Origin: an uncultured Prevotellaceae bacterium | GTDB taxonomy: Bacteria > Bacteroidota > Bacteroidia > Bacteroidales > Bacteroidaceae | NCBI GenBank assembly: GCA_946415705.1 | Contig: CAMKTN010000008.1 | Coordinates: 1 to 64,000 of the forward strand | Direction of reading: 5' to 3' | DNA: 64,000 bases | Shown: positions 1-7,454 of the stretch, in pieces | How the letters are laid out: every line of letters starts with the position of its first letter | How positions within the stretch are numbered: position 1 is the first letter of the stretch | Made by a program: the position numbers and the translations under genes | The notes under the pieces: generated by a model | The model's database searches: none | Told to the model about the DNA's origin: nothing | What the model saw: only the letters and a program-made list of their open reading frames with translations

Positions 1-871
1 TTACGGGAATAATCTCCACGTTCGTCTTACCCTTGATTTCTTGGTTATATTCCCCTATGGTTTCAACACTATTGGGAATGGTTATGGAGGTCAATTTACA
101 TCCAGAAAAGGCTGAGCCACCAATCGCAGTAACGTCCTCTGGGATAATAGTATTTATACATCCTGCTATTAGAACATTATCATATTTTGTAATTATTGCG
201 TTACATCCATTACGAGAATCATATACTGTATTACCTTCTTTCACAACGATGGAAGTTAAGCTGCTGCAACCCCGAAAGGCTCGTTCATCGATGCATGTTA
301 CACTCTGTGGAATGGTAATGGATGTTAAACCTCTGCAATAGCAGAAAGCATCATATGCGATCCTCTTAACACCTTCTGGTATAGTAATATTAGTTAGGCT
401 CCCACATTCGGAAAATGCTTCATCACCTATGCAGGTCACACTCTCGGGTATTTTTGTATTCTTGCATCCTACAACGAGTGTATTGGAAGCTGTCTTTATG
501 ATGGCATTACAACTCTCACGAGAATCAAATATAGGATTGCCATCTTCCACTACTATAGTCGTTAAACTATTACAGCCCTCAAATGCCCACCTGCCGACAG
601 TGGTTAAACTCTTGGGGATAACAATACTTGTCATTTCGTCACAATCTTTGAAAGCCATATTGTATATGCGTGTAACTTCATAGGTGACGCCATCGTAAGT
701 AACACTGGACGGAACCGTAATATCACCTGAATATTTATTATTTCCAGAAGTGACAATTGCGGTGTTCTCTGAGAAGTTGTAATAAATGCCATCTATCTCA
801 GCGTCATAAGCCATCACTGAGGCACTGACGATTTGCGCGAGGAGCGCGAGGAGAAAAAGTTTTCGTTTCAT
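1..871 (-). CDS. BspA-type leucine-rich-repeat surface protein (3' end missing)
   Basis: This gene is absent from the ORF track because it runs off the left edge. The minus-strand reading frame is open for 290 codons from the ATG at 869-871. It starts with a signal peptide (MKRKLFLLALLAQIVSASVMA). Leucine-rich repeats of the LRR_5/BspA type follow, with units such as AFEGCNSLTTI, AFRGCSSLTSI and SITIPNSV separated by longer NAII linkers. BspA-like proteins of Prevotella, Tannerella and Bacteroides are secreted or surface proteins that bind host or bacterial partners. The ligand here cannot be told. Base composition is more AT-rich than in the housekeeping genes downstream. Any C-terminal sorting domain lies outside the window. 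Confidence 0.85.
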   Translation of the reverse strand, partial: MKRKLFLLALLAQIVSASVMAYDAEIDGIYYNFSENTAIVTSGNNKYSGDITVPSSVTYDGVTYEVTRIYNMAFKDCDEMTSIVIPKSLTTVGRWAFEGCNSLTTIVVEDGNPIFDSRESCNAIIKTASNTLVVGCKNTKIPESVTCIGDEAFSECGSLTNITIPEGVKRIAYDAFCYCRGLTSITIPQSVTCIDERAFRGCSSLTSIVVKEGNTVYDSRNGCNAIITKYDNVLIAGCINTIIPEDVTAIGGSAFSGCKLTSITIPNSVETIGEYNQEIKGKTNVEIIPV

Positions 872-952
872 AGGATTATAGTGTTAAGTTGATAATTGTA
901 TGTCTGTTCAAAAACGTACAAAAAGAAAACGTGGACTACTTACTTCGTCTAC

Positions 953-1073
953 GCTTTCAGAGGTATCGCCAAACACCATGCAACCATATCCGAGTAAAAG
1001 CCCACGCCATCGGCGTGAGCATCCATGCTTTTACTCTTAGTTGCTTCTTAAATTTGGCGAATTTTCTGAAAGC
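953..1073. repeat. Long nested inverted repeat with five colinear stems
   Basis: This 121-bp stretch folds into one long arm with five stacked perfect stems: GCTTTCAG/CTGAAAGC (953-960 with 1066-1073), CGCCAAA/TTTGGCG (967-973 with 1053-1059), GCAAC/GTTGC (980-984 with 1040-1044), GAGTAAAAGC/GCTTTTACTC (992-1001 with 1027-1036) and CACGCC/GGCGTG (1003-1008 with 1012-1017). Internal loops separate them. No coding gene overlaps. It could be a structured RNA, a decayed miniature mobile element or a recombination site. It sits directly beside the left copy of a 23-bp direct repeat. Confidence 0.7.
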
Positions 1074-1074
1074 A

Positions 1075-1097
1075 AGAATCTAAGCGGACGCTTCTGT
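1075..1097. repeat. 23-bp direct repeat, left copy
   Basis: The core AATCTAAGCGGACGCTTCTG recurs exactly at 2999-3021; the match covers 23 bp in total. The core contains a small palindrome, AAGCG-GA-CGCTT. The two copies bracket the HepT/MntA and NYN genes. Confidence 0.8.
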
Positions 1098-1134
1098 CTG
1101 TATGTCTATCTATTATGGTTTATTTCATAGGCAG

Positions 1135-1161
1135 TTTAAGGGTTTAAAGGTTTAAGAGTTT
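1135..1161. repeat. TTTAAGG-type simple repeat
   Basis: Imperfect tandem copies of a TTTAAGG heptamer lie at the 3' end of the hepT gene. Related runs occur at 9381-9413 and, in the opposite orientation, at about 12270-12294. All three are at gene junctions. Confidence 0.6.
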
Positions 1162-1660
1162 ATATACCTTCTATCTCTTCGCGAGCTAGGCCAGTGATTT
1201 TGCAAATCTCATTGACATCATAACCGCGCTGCTTCATTCGGCGAGCGGTCTGAATCAGATTCTTATGGACAGCAGATTCAACGATTACCACTTCGTTCTT
1301 TTCCCACTCATCCCAATCTGTCTCAGCTATATAACGTGCGACTTGTTCTCGCAAAGGGCGCAGGTCTTCTTGAACGACCTTCCATACTTCATTGAGTCGG
1401 ATCTTGTAGTAGTCGTGAACAAGGATATTACGCATACGCATCACGGCTTCCCACGGTGTCCCCGGATGTGCATTTCGAAATGCATGGGTTAGGTGGTATG
1501 CGGCTTCACCGATAATCTCGACATTCTTCACCGTAGCGTAAAAGAGCATCGTATTATCGTTCAGTTCCTGAATGGTCTTTCCCTCGGTGTATTGGAAAAT
1601 GTGGTTAATGGCCTCCAGAATATGTTCTAATCGAATTCGGTCTTTAAGCGGTTCTCTCAT
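1160..1660 (-). CDS. hepT: HepT-like HEPN toxin (DUF86) with C-terminal extension
   Basis: This is the HEPN-domain toxin of a MNT/HEPN pair. HepT toxins are RNases, or act through the RX4HXY motif, and are silenced by the partner nucleotidyltransferase. The motif is clear here: R77, H82 and Y84 in RNILVHDYY, after the usual N-terminal helices (RLEHILEAI, VEIIGEAA). The HEPN core ends near residue 115. A tail of about 45 residues follows (ARRMKQRGYDVNEICKITGL) that resembles the short helix-turn-helix-like C-terminus of Rpn/PD-(D/E)XK transposase-like proteins. That tail is not part of standard DUF86 proteins. The start overlaps the end of the upstream mntA ORF by 17 bp, so the two are co-translated. 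A C-terminal role in DNA or partner binding is only a guess. Confidence 0.85.
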   Translation of the reverse strand: MREPLKDRIRLEHILEAINHIFQYTEGKTIQELNDNTMLFYATVKNVEIIGEAAYHLTHAFRNAHPGTPWEAVMRMRNILVHDYYKIRLNEVWKVVQEDLRPLREQVARYIAETDWDEWEKNEVVIVESAVHKNLIQTARRMKQRGYDVNEICKITGLAREEIEGI

Positions 1661-1940
1661 ATATTAGTTTTTTGTCACGGTTCGCACTGTCAACGGCAAA
1701 GGGGAGTAGAGTTCCTTCTTCAATCAGATCCACAGGTCTATCAAGGATTTTCTCCAAGTCGCAAATCATCGCGCAGTGTTTTAGTAAACTAATGCCATCC
1801 TCAGGGTATTGCACGAGCAAATCAACATCGCTCAAGGGAGTCTCTTCACCACGTGCGAAGGAACCAAAGAGCCATGCTTTCAAGACGGGTTGAGTCTTGA
1901 AATATTCGGCAATGGATTTGGTCATGGCTTGCGTACTCAT
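1644..1940 (-). CDS. mntA: MntA-like minimal nucleotidyltransferase antitoxin
   Basis: A 98-residue protein with the minimal nucleotidyltransferase signature GSFARGEETPLSDVDLLV: G26-S27 of the GS motif, and the metal-binding pair D38 and D40. In characterised MNT/HEPN systems this protein AMPylates the tyrosine of the HEPN toxin (the RX4HXY tyrosine) and so neutralises it. That tyrosine is present in the neighbouring HepT. The gene is first in a two-gene operon and overlaps hepT by 17 bp. A promoter with TTTG and TACTTTTG boxes sits directly upstream. The size is normal for the family. Confidence 0.87.
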   Translation of the reverse strand: MSTQAMTKSIAEYFKTQPVLKAWLFGSFARGEETPLSDVDLLVQYPEDGISLLKHCAMICDLEKILDRPVDLIEEGTLLPFAVDSANRDKKLIYERTA

Positions 1941-1966
1941 GATGTCATAATAGCTGTTTCACGCCA

Positions 1967-1997
1967 CAAAAGTAGCGATTAATATGATTCGGGCAAA
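1967..1997 (-). promoter_or_regulatory. Promoter of mntA-hepT
   Basis: On the minus strand a TTTG box (1994-1997), a 19-bp spacer and TACTTTTG (1967-1974) match the Bacteroidetes consensus TTTG-N19-21-TAnnTTTG, 26 bp before the mntA ATG. Confidence 0.7.
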
Positions 1998-2077
1998 GGA
2001 TTTTGCACGGAAATTCGCGGAATGGTACGGAAATACGCAGAAAAGTTTGCTGCAAGGATGAAAAAGCAGCATTAAAA

Positions 2078-2109
2078 TTTGGCGGAATCGCAGAAAATGC
2101 GTTCCTTTG
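2078..2109 (+). promoter_or_regulatory. Promoter of the NYN gene
   Basis: TTTG at 2078-2081, a 20-bp spacer and TTCCTTTG at 2102-2109 fit the Bacteroidetes promoter with one mismatch in the -7 box. Transcription would start near 2115. The ATG at 2079 used in the ORF track therefore lies upstream of the transcript start. Confidence 0.65.
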
Positions 2110-2128
2110 CAATAGAATACAAGCAACG

Positions 2129-2174
2129 CCATTCTTTCTTGAATGGATATGGCCGTCTTCGGGCGGCTTTTTTT
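2129..2174 (+). terminator. Terminator-like hairpin in the leader of the NYN gene
   Basis: GCCGTC (2152-2157), a TTCG loop and GGCGGC (2162-2167) form a strong stem with one G-T pair. Seven T residues follow (2168-2174) and abut the ATG at 2175. A second small stem, CCATTC/GAATGG (2129-2134 with 2141-2146), lies just before it. This has the shape of an intrinsic terminator between the promoter and the gene, so it could act as an attenuator. Alternatively it simply ends readthrough from upstream. Confidence 0.55.
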
Positions 2175-2840
2175 ATGACTATGGCACAAAGAGTTACATT
2201 CTACATTGATGGGTTTAATTTCTACTATGGTCTTCGACGTACCAGAAAAGTTGAGCCATGGTGGGGAAACTATTATTGGATAGATATAGTTAAGCTCTGT
2301 GAGAGTTTCTTGGGAGATGGACAAGATCTTACTAAAGTGGTTTATTTCACGGCTTCGCCTTTAAACCCTGAGAAGAGCAGCCGACAAAGTGCCTTTCTCA
2401 ATGCCAATAGCCTTATCAATGGTGATAGGTTCGAAGTCGTGCGTGGCAAATATTTAGAGAAACATCTTTCATGTCCAAACTGTCACTATTCCATATCACG
2501 GCCAGAGGAGAAGAAAACGGATGTTAATATTTCCGTTAGAATGATTGGGGATTGTGTGTTGGATAAAACAGATTGTATTGTATTGGTAAGCGCTGACAGT
2601 GACCTCGTACCGCCTCTGGAATTTATACAGCAACATTATCCCGAGAAACGGATAAAGGTCTATTTTCCTCCTTCGAATTACAGTAATGATTTGAAAGATA
2701 ATCTTATTCACCATAGCAGCAAGCCTGTCTTGATGTATAAGAACGAGCATCGCTTTCATGATGCAATAATGCCTGATATCGTTACCAATGGAGTAACAAG
2801 CTATACCAAACCAGAGAAGTGGCAACATTTCAACGAGTAA
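2175..2840 (+). CDS. NYN domain (LabA/PIN-like) putative RNase
   Basis: A 221-residue protein of the NYN family, a PIN-like fold of metal-dependent RNases related to LabA and DUF88 proteins. The acidic residues of the active site are visible: D12 in FYIDGFNFYYG, D116 in KKTDVNISVRM, and D141/D143 in LVSADSDLVPPL. A short CPNC pair (C100, C103) may bind a metal together with residues elsewhere. The start at 2175 is chosen because the NYN domain begins directly after it and because the upstream ATG (2079) precedes the predicted transcript start. A GTATGGCA start at 2181 is also possible. The substrate is unknown. The position beside a HEPN/MNT pair and a HipBA pair suggests a defence or stress role, but that is inference. 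Confidence 0.82.
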   Translation: MTMAQRVTFYIDGFNFYYGLRRTRKVEPWWGNYYWIDIVKLCESFLGDGQDLTKVVYFTASPLNPEKSSRQSAFLNANSLINGDRFEVVRGKYLEKHLSCPNCHYSISRPEEKKTDVNISVRMIGDCVLDKTDCIVLVSADSDLVPPLEFIQQHYPEKRIKVYFPPSNYSNDLKDNLIHHSSKPVLMYKNEHRFHDAIMPDIVTNGVTSYTKPEKWQHFNE

Positions 2841-2961
2841 AAGCTCACTTCAATGGTTCTTCTATACTTGTAAGATAAGCTCCAAATTCAGTACCTAACT
2901 GCGGATATACAAGATAGATGCGCCGATATAATCGCAAACTACGAGGCTCAAGATGTGACAC

Positions 2962-2986
2962 AAAAACGCCTTCCCGAGGGAAGGCG
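2962..2986 (-). terminator. Intrinsic terminator of hipBA
   Basis: On the minus strand CGCCTTCC, a CTCG loop and GGAAGGCG form a perfect 8-bp stem followed by TTTTTG, 35 bp beyond the hipA stop codon. Confidence 0.75.
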
Positions 2987-2998
2987 GAAAGGCGATAT

Positions 2999-3021
2999 AG
3001 AATCTAAGCGGACGCTTCTGT
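2999..3021. repeat. 23-bp direct repeat, right copy
   Basis: Exact second copy of the repeat at 1075-1097, ending at the hipA stop codon. Together the copies flank a 1.9-kb segment. Confidence 0.8.
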
Positions 3022-4523
3022 TATAGTTTGTCCAGCAGGAGGCGGGTGATGAGGGTTGACTTTGTTTCAGGTAACAGGTGGGAGAGACCCGTCTGGGTCA
3101 GAGCGTCATGCTCTACGGTGCCTTTGCGGATAATGTATCTCATGCGGCGGCCGTCGATGGTGGCTTGCAGGAGGTAGTTGCCCTTGAATTGCTGTTCCAG
3201 ATGGAAGTTGCTCACGGCGTGGCCGTTGACGCTCCATTCCGTCGCCTCGGCATCGCTCTCTAGCAGGCCCCAGGATTGCAGATTCTGGCAGAGCGTGTCC
3301 TCGACAGCGGCAATCCAACGTTCGGAGACTTCATAATGCGAAGCAATCTTGCGGAAGTCTTGGATGGCGGTTGCCACTTCATGGATGATTTTTTCGGCCG
3401 GACGTATGCCGTTCTCTTTCGCGAGTTCCAGGACATCCTCCAATGAGACGCCTGTCAACTTCCCACGAATCATCATGCAATGGTAGGTCTCGGGCAGGAA
3501 GCCTCCGGTGTTGAAGATATAGGTCATGTCATAGGCTGGCGATAACAACCATGATCCTTGCTCATCCATCAGGAATGAGAAGTTCTTGTTGTGGTCATCG
3601 GTGTTGTTGGCCAGGATGTTGAAGACCATGCGCCGGAACACCTCTTCGCTGTCGCGCTCGGAAAGGCGCATCTTCCGGCAGACCCATAGCAGCCGTTCAT
3701 AGCTGTCGGCCCCAGGGTATAGGGCTGCCAGCGTCTGCATGTGGAGCTTGTGGCCGTCAACTCTGTCAAAGCGTTGGGTCACAAAATGTTTCTCTCCCTC
3801 AACATCTATCAGCCAGCATGGCATCATACGGATGCCGGCCTTCGTGGCCATCTCATAATAGGCCATCTCCAGCTCTGCCGTGGAGCGCTCGCGGATCCCG
3901 AATTTCAGGATGCAATAGTCGTAGCCCTCCAGTTCACCCACTTGCCCACTGCGTATCTCGCCTGTTTCACGGTTGATGGCGATGATGGCTTTAGGCTGGC
4001 GGCCGCCTGCGGAGGTGCCCACAGCCAGTAGCGCCTGTAAAGTCAGTGACTGCGAAGCATCGATACGAGCGTTTTCGCGTTGCGTATAGATCTGGTTGGC
4101 CAAATCAATCAAGGCTCGAAGGTTGATATTCTCCGTTGACTGGAAACGCGATATCTCGGGTAGGAATTCCAGTGCTCCCATGCCTCGCCGCCCGATGAAA
4201 GCAAGTTTGTCCAATGGCGTGATCTCCCCCAGCTTAATGCCCTGCTGCTGTCGCCATTGTTCGAACAGCTCATTGCCCCATGCGTCGGGTAGGGAATCTG
4301 CGAGAAACGGCGGAAGCTTCTGGTAAATCTTTTCCGAAGCCCCGAAGATGGGCCGAAGGATTAGCGGCTGCTTGATGGAGGCATCCAATGGCGAGATATC
4401 GAACCCCGTCTCAACCCACTCGCGGTTGAACTCAAAATAGGGTAGCTTGCGACGGGTGTCAATGCTGAGGCGGCCCACTTCGCGCCCCCAGAGCAGAACC
4501 TTTAATATTCTCGTTGTGGTCAT
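3021..4523 (-). CDS. hipA: HipA-family serine/threonine kinase toxin
   Basis: A full-length HipA of 500 residues. The N-terminal subdomain carries PPFLADSLPDAWG and FIGRRGMGALEF. The glycine-rich loop, which holds the regulatory autophosphorylated serine in E. coli HipA, is GTSAGGRQPKA (about 169-179). The catalytic segment NTDDHNKNFSF (D309/D310) and the metal-binding D332 in SPAYDMT are intact. HipA proteins phosphorylate targets such as glutamyl-tRNA synthetase and slow growth. The last 80 or so residues (from about 418) extend beyond E. coli HipA and contain no motif I recognise. The start overlaps the hipB stop by 4 bp (ATGA). A terminator lies downstream. Confidence 0.88.
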   Translation of the reverse strand: MTTTRILKVLLWGREVGRLSIDTRRKLPYFEFNREWVETGFDISPLDASIKQPLILRPIFGASEKIYQKLPPFLADSLPDAWGNELFEQWRQQQGIKLGEITPLDKLAFIGRRGMGALEFLPEISRFQSTENINLRALIDLANQIYTQRENARIDASQSLTLQALLAVGTSAGGRQPKAIIAINRETGEIRSGQVGELEGYDYCILKFGIRERSTAELEMAYYEMATKAGIRMMPCWLIDVEGEKHFVTQRFDRVDGHKLHMQTLAALYPGADSYERLLWVCRKMRLSERDSEEVFRRMVFNILANNTDDHNKNFSFLMDEQGSWLLSPAYDMTYIFNTGGFLPETYHCMMIRGKLTGVSLEDVLELAKENGIRPAEKIIHEVATAIQDFRKIASHYEVSERWIAAVEDTLCQNLQSWGLLESDAEATEWSVNGHAVSNFHLEQQFKGNYLLQATIDGRRMRYIIRKGTVEHDALTQTGLSHLLPETKSTLITRLLLDKL

Positions 4524-4828
4524 GTATGTCTGATGCGTTGGGCTTTCTTGCCGTTATTCTTGATGAGGTACAGGGACTCCGGCAGTTCCGGCAACAGCTC
4601 ATCGAGCCCTTCAATGCAGCCGATGGCTTTCAGCAACCGCAGGAATGTGCTGATTGAGAGGTTGGGCACAGTTCCGTTTTCGAACTTATGGATGGTATTG
4701 ACGGTCACGCCCGCCCGCTCCGCCACCTCCTTTTGTGTGAGGTTGCTGCGCATGCGGTAGTCCTTGAAGCGACCGCCCAGCATCTGCACCAGTTCTGGAA
4801 TGGAATATTCGTAGTAGTCAGTACCCAT
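4520..4828 (-). CDS. hipB: HipB-like XRE-family antitoxin
   Basis: A 102-residue protein with a Cro/C1-type helix-turn-helix: LGGRFKDYRMRSNLTQKEVAERAGVTVNTIHKFENG, about residues 17-52. The C-terminal part is short and lysine-rich at the end. HipB proteins bind HipA and repress their own operon. The gene precedes hipA with a 4-bp overlap, which gives translational coupling. The inverted repeat at 4932-4959 overlaps the expected upstream promoter region and could be the operator, although it also has the form of a terminator for the neighbouring gene. Confidence 0.87.
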   Translation of the reverse strand: MGTDYYEYSIPELVQMLGGRFKDYRMRSNLTQKEVAERAGVTVNTIHKFENGTVPNLSISTFLRLLKAIGCIEGLDELLPELPESLYLIKNNGKKAQRIRHT

Positions 4829-4914
4829 ATCTTATCTTTATTTTTAAATTGCACAATCCGATAAATTATCTTAGATTATCGCGCCTAATTCATCCAATCG
4901 TTGTATTTATGCCG

Positions 4915-4922
4915 CAAACATA
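4915..4922 (-). promoter_or_regulatory. Possible -7 box of hipBA
   Basis: TATGTTTG on the minus strand fits TAnnTTTG. No clear TTTG box is seen 19-21 bp upstream, where the 11-bp inverted repeat lies instead. Confidence 0.4.
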
Positions 4923-4925
4923 CAA

Positions 4926-4959
4926 CAAAAATCTCATGCGACTGTCATGTCGCATGAGA
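4926..4959 (-). terminator. Terminator of the dipeptidyl peptidase gene, possibly also a hipBA operator
   Basis: TCTCATGCGAC (4932-4942) and GTCGCATGAGA (4949-4959) form a perfect 11-bp stem with a 6-base loop. On the minus strand it is followed by TTTTTG. It lies 62 bp after the stop of the minus-strand S9 peptidase gene and just upstream of the hipB -7 box, so it may serve both roles. Confidence 0.7.
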
Positions 4960-5020
4960 AATCTTCGCTCGGAACTATATTTTTAACAGTTGCTAGCAAA
5001 TGGCAGCGTGTGCTCCGGAT

Positions 5021-7231
5021 TCACTTCAGATGGTCCTCGAACCAGCGGGTGATGCTGCTGTAGAGGTGATGGCGGGTGTTGCCGCCCTGGATGAAGTGGT
5101 TGCGGTTGGTATAGACGAGCTGCATGAAGGGGATGTCGGCCTGAACGAGGGCTTCGGTGAACTCGGCGGTATTGCGGTAGTGCACGTTGTCATCGGCTGT
5201 GCCGTGGCAGATGAGGAGGGCTCCGTGGAGCTTTTTGGCGCGGGTCATCGGGTTGCGGTCGTAGCCGGTGGGGTTTTCCTTGGGCGTGCGCATATAACGC
5301 TCGGTATAGACGCTGTCGTAGAAGCGGTAGTTGGTGACGGGCGCCACAGCCACACCGGCGGCGAAGACACCGCGGCCCTCGGTCATGGACATCAGCGTGT
5401 TGAAGCCGCCGTAGCTCCAGCCCCAGATGCCGATGCGGTCCTTATCGACATAGGGTAGCGAGGCGAGATAGAGGGCGGTCTCCACCTGGTCCTTGGCTTC
5501 GAGCAGACCGAGGTTCTGATAGGTCTGCTTCTCGAACTGGGCACCACGGCCGCCTGTGCCGCGACCATCCACGCAGACGCAGATATAGCCCTGCTGGGCG
5601 AGGTAGTGCTCATAGAGGCAGCCGCCCATGTTGCCAACCCACCAGGAGTCGAGGACCTGCTGCGAGCCGGGGCCGCTGTACTGGTACATGACAACGGGAA
5701 GACCCACCCCCGTGCCCCTCCCGTCAGGGAGGGGAGTTGAGGGCTTGATGATATAGCCATTGAGCTCTACGCCCTCGCTGGTCTTGAACGAAAAGAATTC
5801 GGGCTTAGGCAAGTTGAGCGTTGAGAGTTTAGAGTTGAGAGACGCATTGTCCTCCAGCGTCGCCAACACCTTACCCTTGGCGTCGTTGAGGGTGGTCACG
5901 GGCGGGGTGGTGATGTTGGAATAGACATTCATGAAGTACTTGAAGGTCTTGGCGAAGGTGGCGCCGTTGGTGCCTCGCTGCTGGCTGAGGCAGGTGACGT
6001 TGCCCTTGGCATCGGCGCGATAGACGGCCTGATACTGAGGCCCTTCGGGGTTGGCAGCGTAGTAGCAGTCGCCCGTCTGCGGGTTGTAGCCGTAGAAGGC
6101 TTTGACCACGAAGTCGCCCTTGGTGAGCTGGCGCTGCAGGGTGCCGTTGAGGTCGTAGAGATAGAGATGGTTATATCCGCTGCGCTCGCTGGTGAGCACG
6201 AAGCCGCCGGGGAATACCTGCAGGTTCTTGAAGGGTTCCTCGGTGATGTACTTGTCCACTTGGTCGCGCACGATGAGCTTGCACTCCGTGGAGCGGGGAT
6301 TGGCGGCGTAGATATCGAGGCGGTCCTGATGGCGGTTGAGGGTGAGCACGAGGAGCTTCTCGGGGTCGCTGGTGAAGCGGATGCGGGGCACATAGCCGTC
6401 GGCATCGAGGGGCAGCTTCATCTGTTGGATGCGGTGGCTCTTGATGTCGTAGCTATGCACGGTGACCTTCGCGTTCTGCTCACCGGCGATGGGGTATTTG
6501 TAGGTGTAGGCCCCCGGGTAGTCGGCATATTCCTCCAGGGCAGGGTTCGCACCTTTGTAGAGGGGGAAGGAGAACTGCTTCACGGCGCTCTCGTCGTAGC
6601 GAATCCACGCCAGCATCGTACCGTCGGCGTTGAAGTCGAAGGCGCGTGCGAAGGAGAACTCCTCCTCGTTGACCCAGTCGGGTTTGCCGTTGATGATCTT
6701 GTTGAACTCGCCGTCCTTCGTCACCTGGCTCTCGGCATTGTCGAAGAGTAGCTTCACCAGGAAGAGGTTGTTGTCGCGCACGAAAGCCACCATCGTGCCG
6801 TCGGGCGAGAAGGCGGGCACCTCTTGCGGGCCGCCGTCGCTGAGGCGTGCCAGCGTTTGGTTGCGTACATTATATATATAGTACACGGCCGTGAAGCTGT
6901 GACGATAGATGCGCTTCGTCTCGGTCTGGATGAGGATGGTCTGCTCATCGGGGCTCATGATGTAACCGTCGATGCTGTTGAGGCGCACACCGCGGGCGGT
7001 GGCCACGTCGAAGAGCACCGCTGTCTGTTCGCCCGTGCGGAAAGAGCGCGCGATGATCTGTCGCGAGTCCGCCGACAGCTGGCTGTAGCGCTCGCCGTCG
7101 TTGAGGGGTCGCACACCGTAGATGCCCTTGGCACTGTAGGCGCCAGCTGTGAGGTCCTTGAGGGTCAGCTCGCCAGCCAGTGCAGGCAGCAGACATACAC
7201 AGAGGGTCAGGAGGAAGAAGATTCTTTTCAT
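5021..7231 (-). CDS. Dipeptidyl peptidase IV (S9B)
   Basis: A 736-residue secreted peptidase that releases X-Pro or X-Ala dipeptides from peptides in the periplasm. It has a signal peptide (MKRIFFLLTLCVCLLPALA), an eight-bladed beta-propeller and a C-terminal alpha/beta hydrolase. The triad is S606 in GWSYGG, D680 in GTADDNVH and H712 in RNHF. The glutamate pair that binds the peptide amino terminus is in NEEEFSF. Two stretches depart from the family and coincide with repeat elements: STPLPDGRGTGVGL (repeat at 5701-5741), and NSKLSTLN (5811-5851). Both leave the frame intact. A prolyl tripeptidyl peptidase is an alternative. A TACCTTTG box lies upstream at 7293-7300 and a terminator downstream. 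Confidence 0.88.
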   Translation of the reverse strand: MKRIFFLLTLCVCLLPALAGELTLKDLTAGAYSAKGIYGVRPLNDGERYSQLSADSRQIIARSFRTGEQTAVLFDVATARGVRLNSIDGYIMSPDEQTILIQTETKRIYRHSFTAVYYIYNVRNQTLARLSDGGPQEVPAFSPDGTMVAFVRDNNLFLVKLLFDNAESQVTKDGEFNKIINGKPDWVNEEEFSFARAFDFNADGTMLAWIRYDESAVKQFSFPLYKGANPALEEYADYPGAYTYKYPIAGEQNAKVTVHSYDIKSHRIQQMKLPLDADGYVPRIRFTSDPEKLLVLTLNRHQDRLDIYAANPRSTECKLIVRDQVDKYITEEPFKNLQVFPGGFVLTSERSGYNHLYLYDLNGTLQRQLTKGDFVVKAFYGYNPQTGDCYYAANPEGPQYQAVYRADAKGNVTCLSQQRGTNGATFAKTFKYFMNVYSNITTPPVTTLNDAKGKVLATLEDNASLNSKLSTLNLPKPEFFSFKTSEGVELNGYIIKPSTPLPDGRGTGVGLPVVMYQYSGPGSQQVLDSWWVGNMGGCLYEHYLAQQGYICVCVDGRGTGGRGAQFEKQTYQNLGLLEAKDQVETALYLASLPYVDKDRIGIWGWSYGGFNTLMSMTEGRGVFAAGVAVAPVTNYRFYDSVYTERYMRTPKENPTGYDRNPMTRAKKLHGALLICHGTADDNVHYRNTAEFTEALVQADIPFMQLVYTNRNHFIQGGNTRHHLYSSITRWFEDHLK
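5701..5741. repeat. G/C-rich palindromic element, copy 1 (in frame in the S9 peptidase gene)
   Basis: CCCCTCCCGTCAGGGAGGGG is the palindromic core, flanked by CCCACCCCCGTG. It is nearly the reverse complement of the copy at 39469-39499 and adds STPLPDGRGTGVGL to the peptidase. Confidence 0.8.
5811..5851. repeat. Heptamer-like repeat in the S9 peptidase gene
   Basis: Imperfect tandem units of the type TTGAGAG/TTTAGAG encode LNSKLSTLN. A related run encoding LNTQLPALNS is at 33009-33043. Confidence 0.55.
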
Positions 7232-7292
7232 GATTATGGTTGAGGGTTTATGGATTATCGTTTATGGTTGTGGGTTTATGGCTTTTCGTAGG

Positions 7293-7300
7293 CAAAGGTA
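7293..7300 (-). promoter_or_regulatory. -7 box of the dipeptidyl peptidase IV gene
   Basis: TACCTTTG on the minus strand, 61 bp before the ATG. The -33 box is not clear. Confidence 0.5.
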
Positions 7301-7372
7301 GTGATTATTTGCGATTCTACGATTTACTATATACTATTTCTTTGCTCCAACGGCGCTTTTTCTCCTTTTTTC

Positions 7373-7403
7373 TTTGTCGGTTCAGCAGAAAGAGGTAATT
7401 TTG
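7373..7403 (+). promoter_or_regulatory. gdhA promoter
   Basis: TTTG (7373-7376), a 19-bp spacer and TAATTTTG (7396-7403) match the Bacteroidetes consensus fully, 51 bp before the gdhA ATG. Confidence 0.75.
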
Positions 7404-7454
7404 TCGTGCTAATGACAGACTTATCACTAAAAAACCTATAAACCTAACTGACTT

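Noticed and set aside
33-341. Small plus-strand ORFs at 33-341 and 429-683
   Set aside because: They are antisense shadows of the BspA-like gene, whose leucine-rich repeats are clear on the minus strand.
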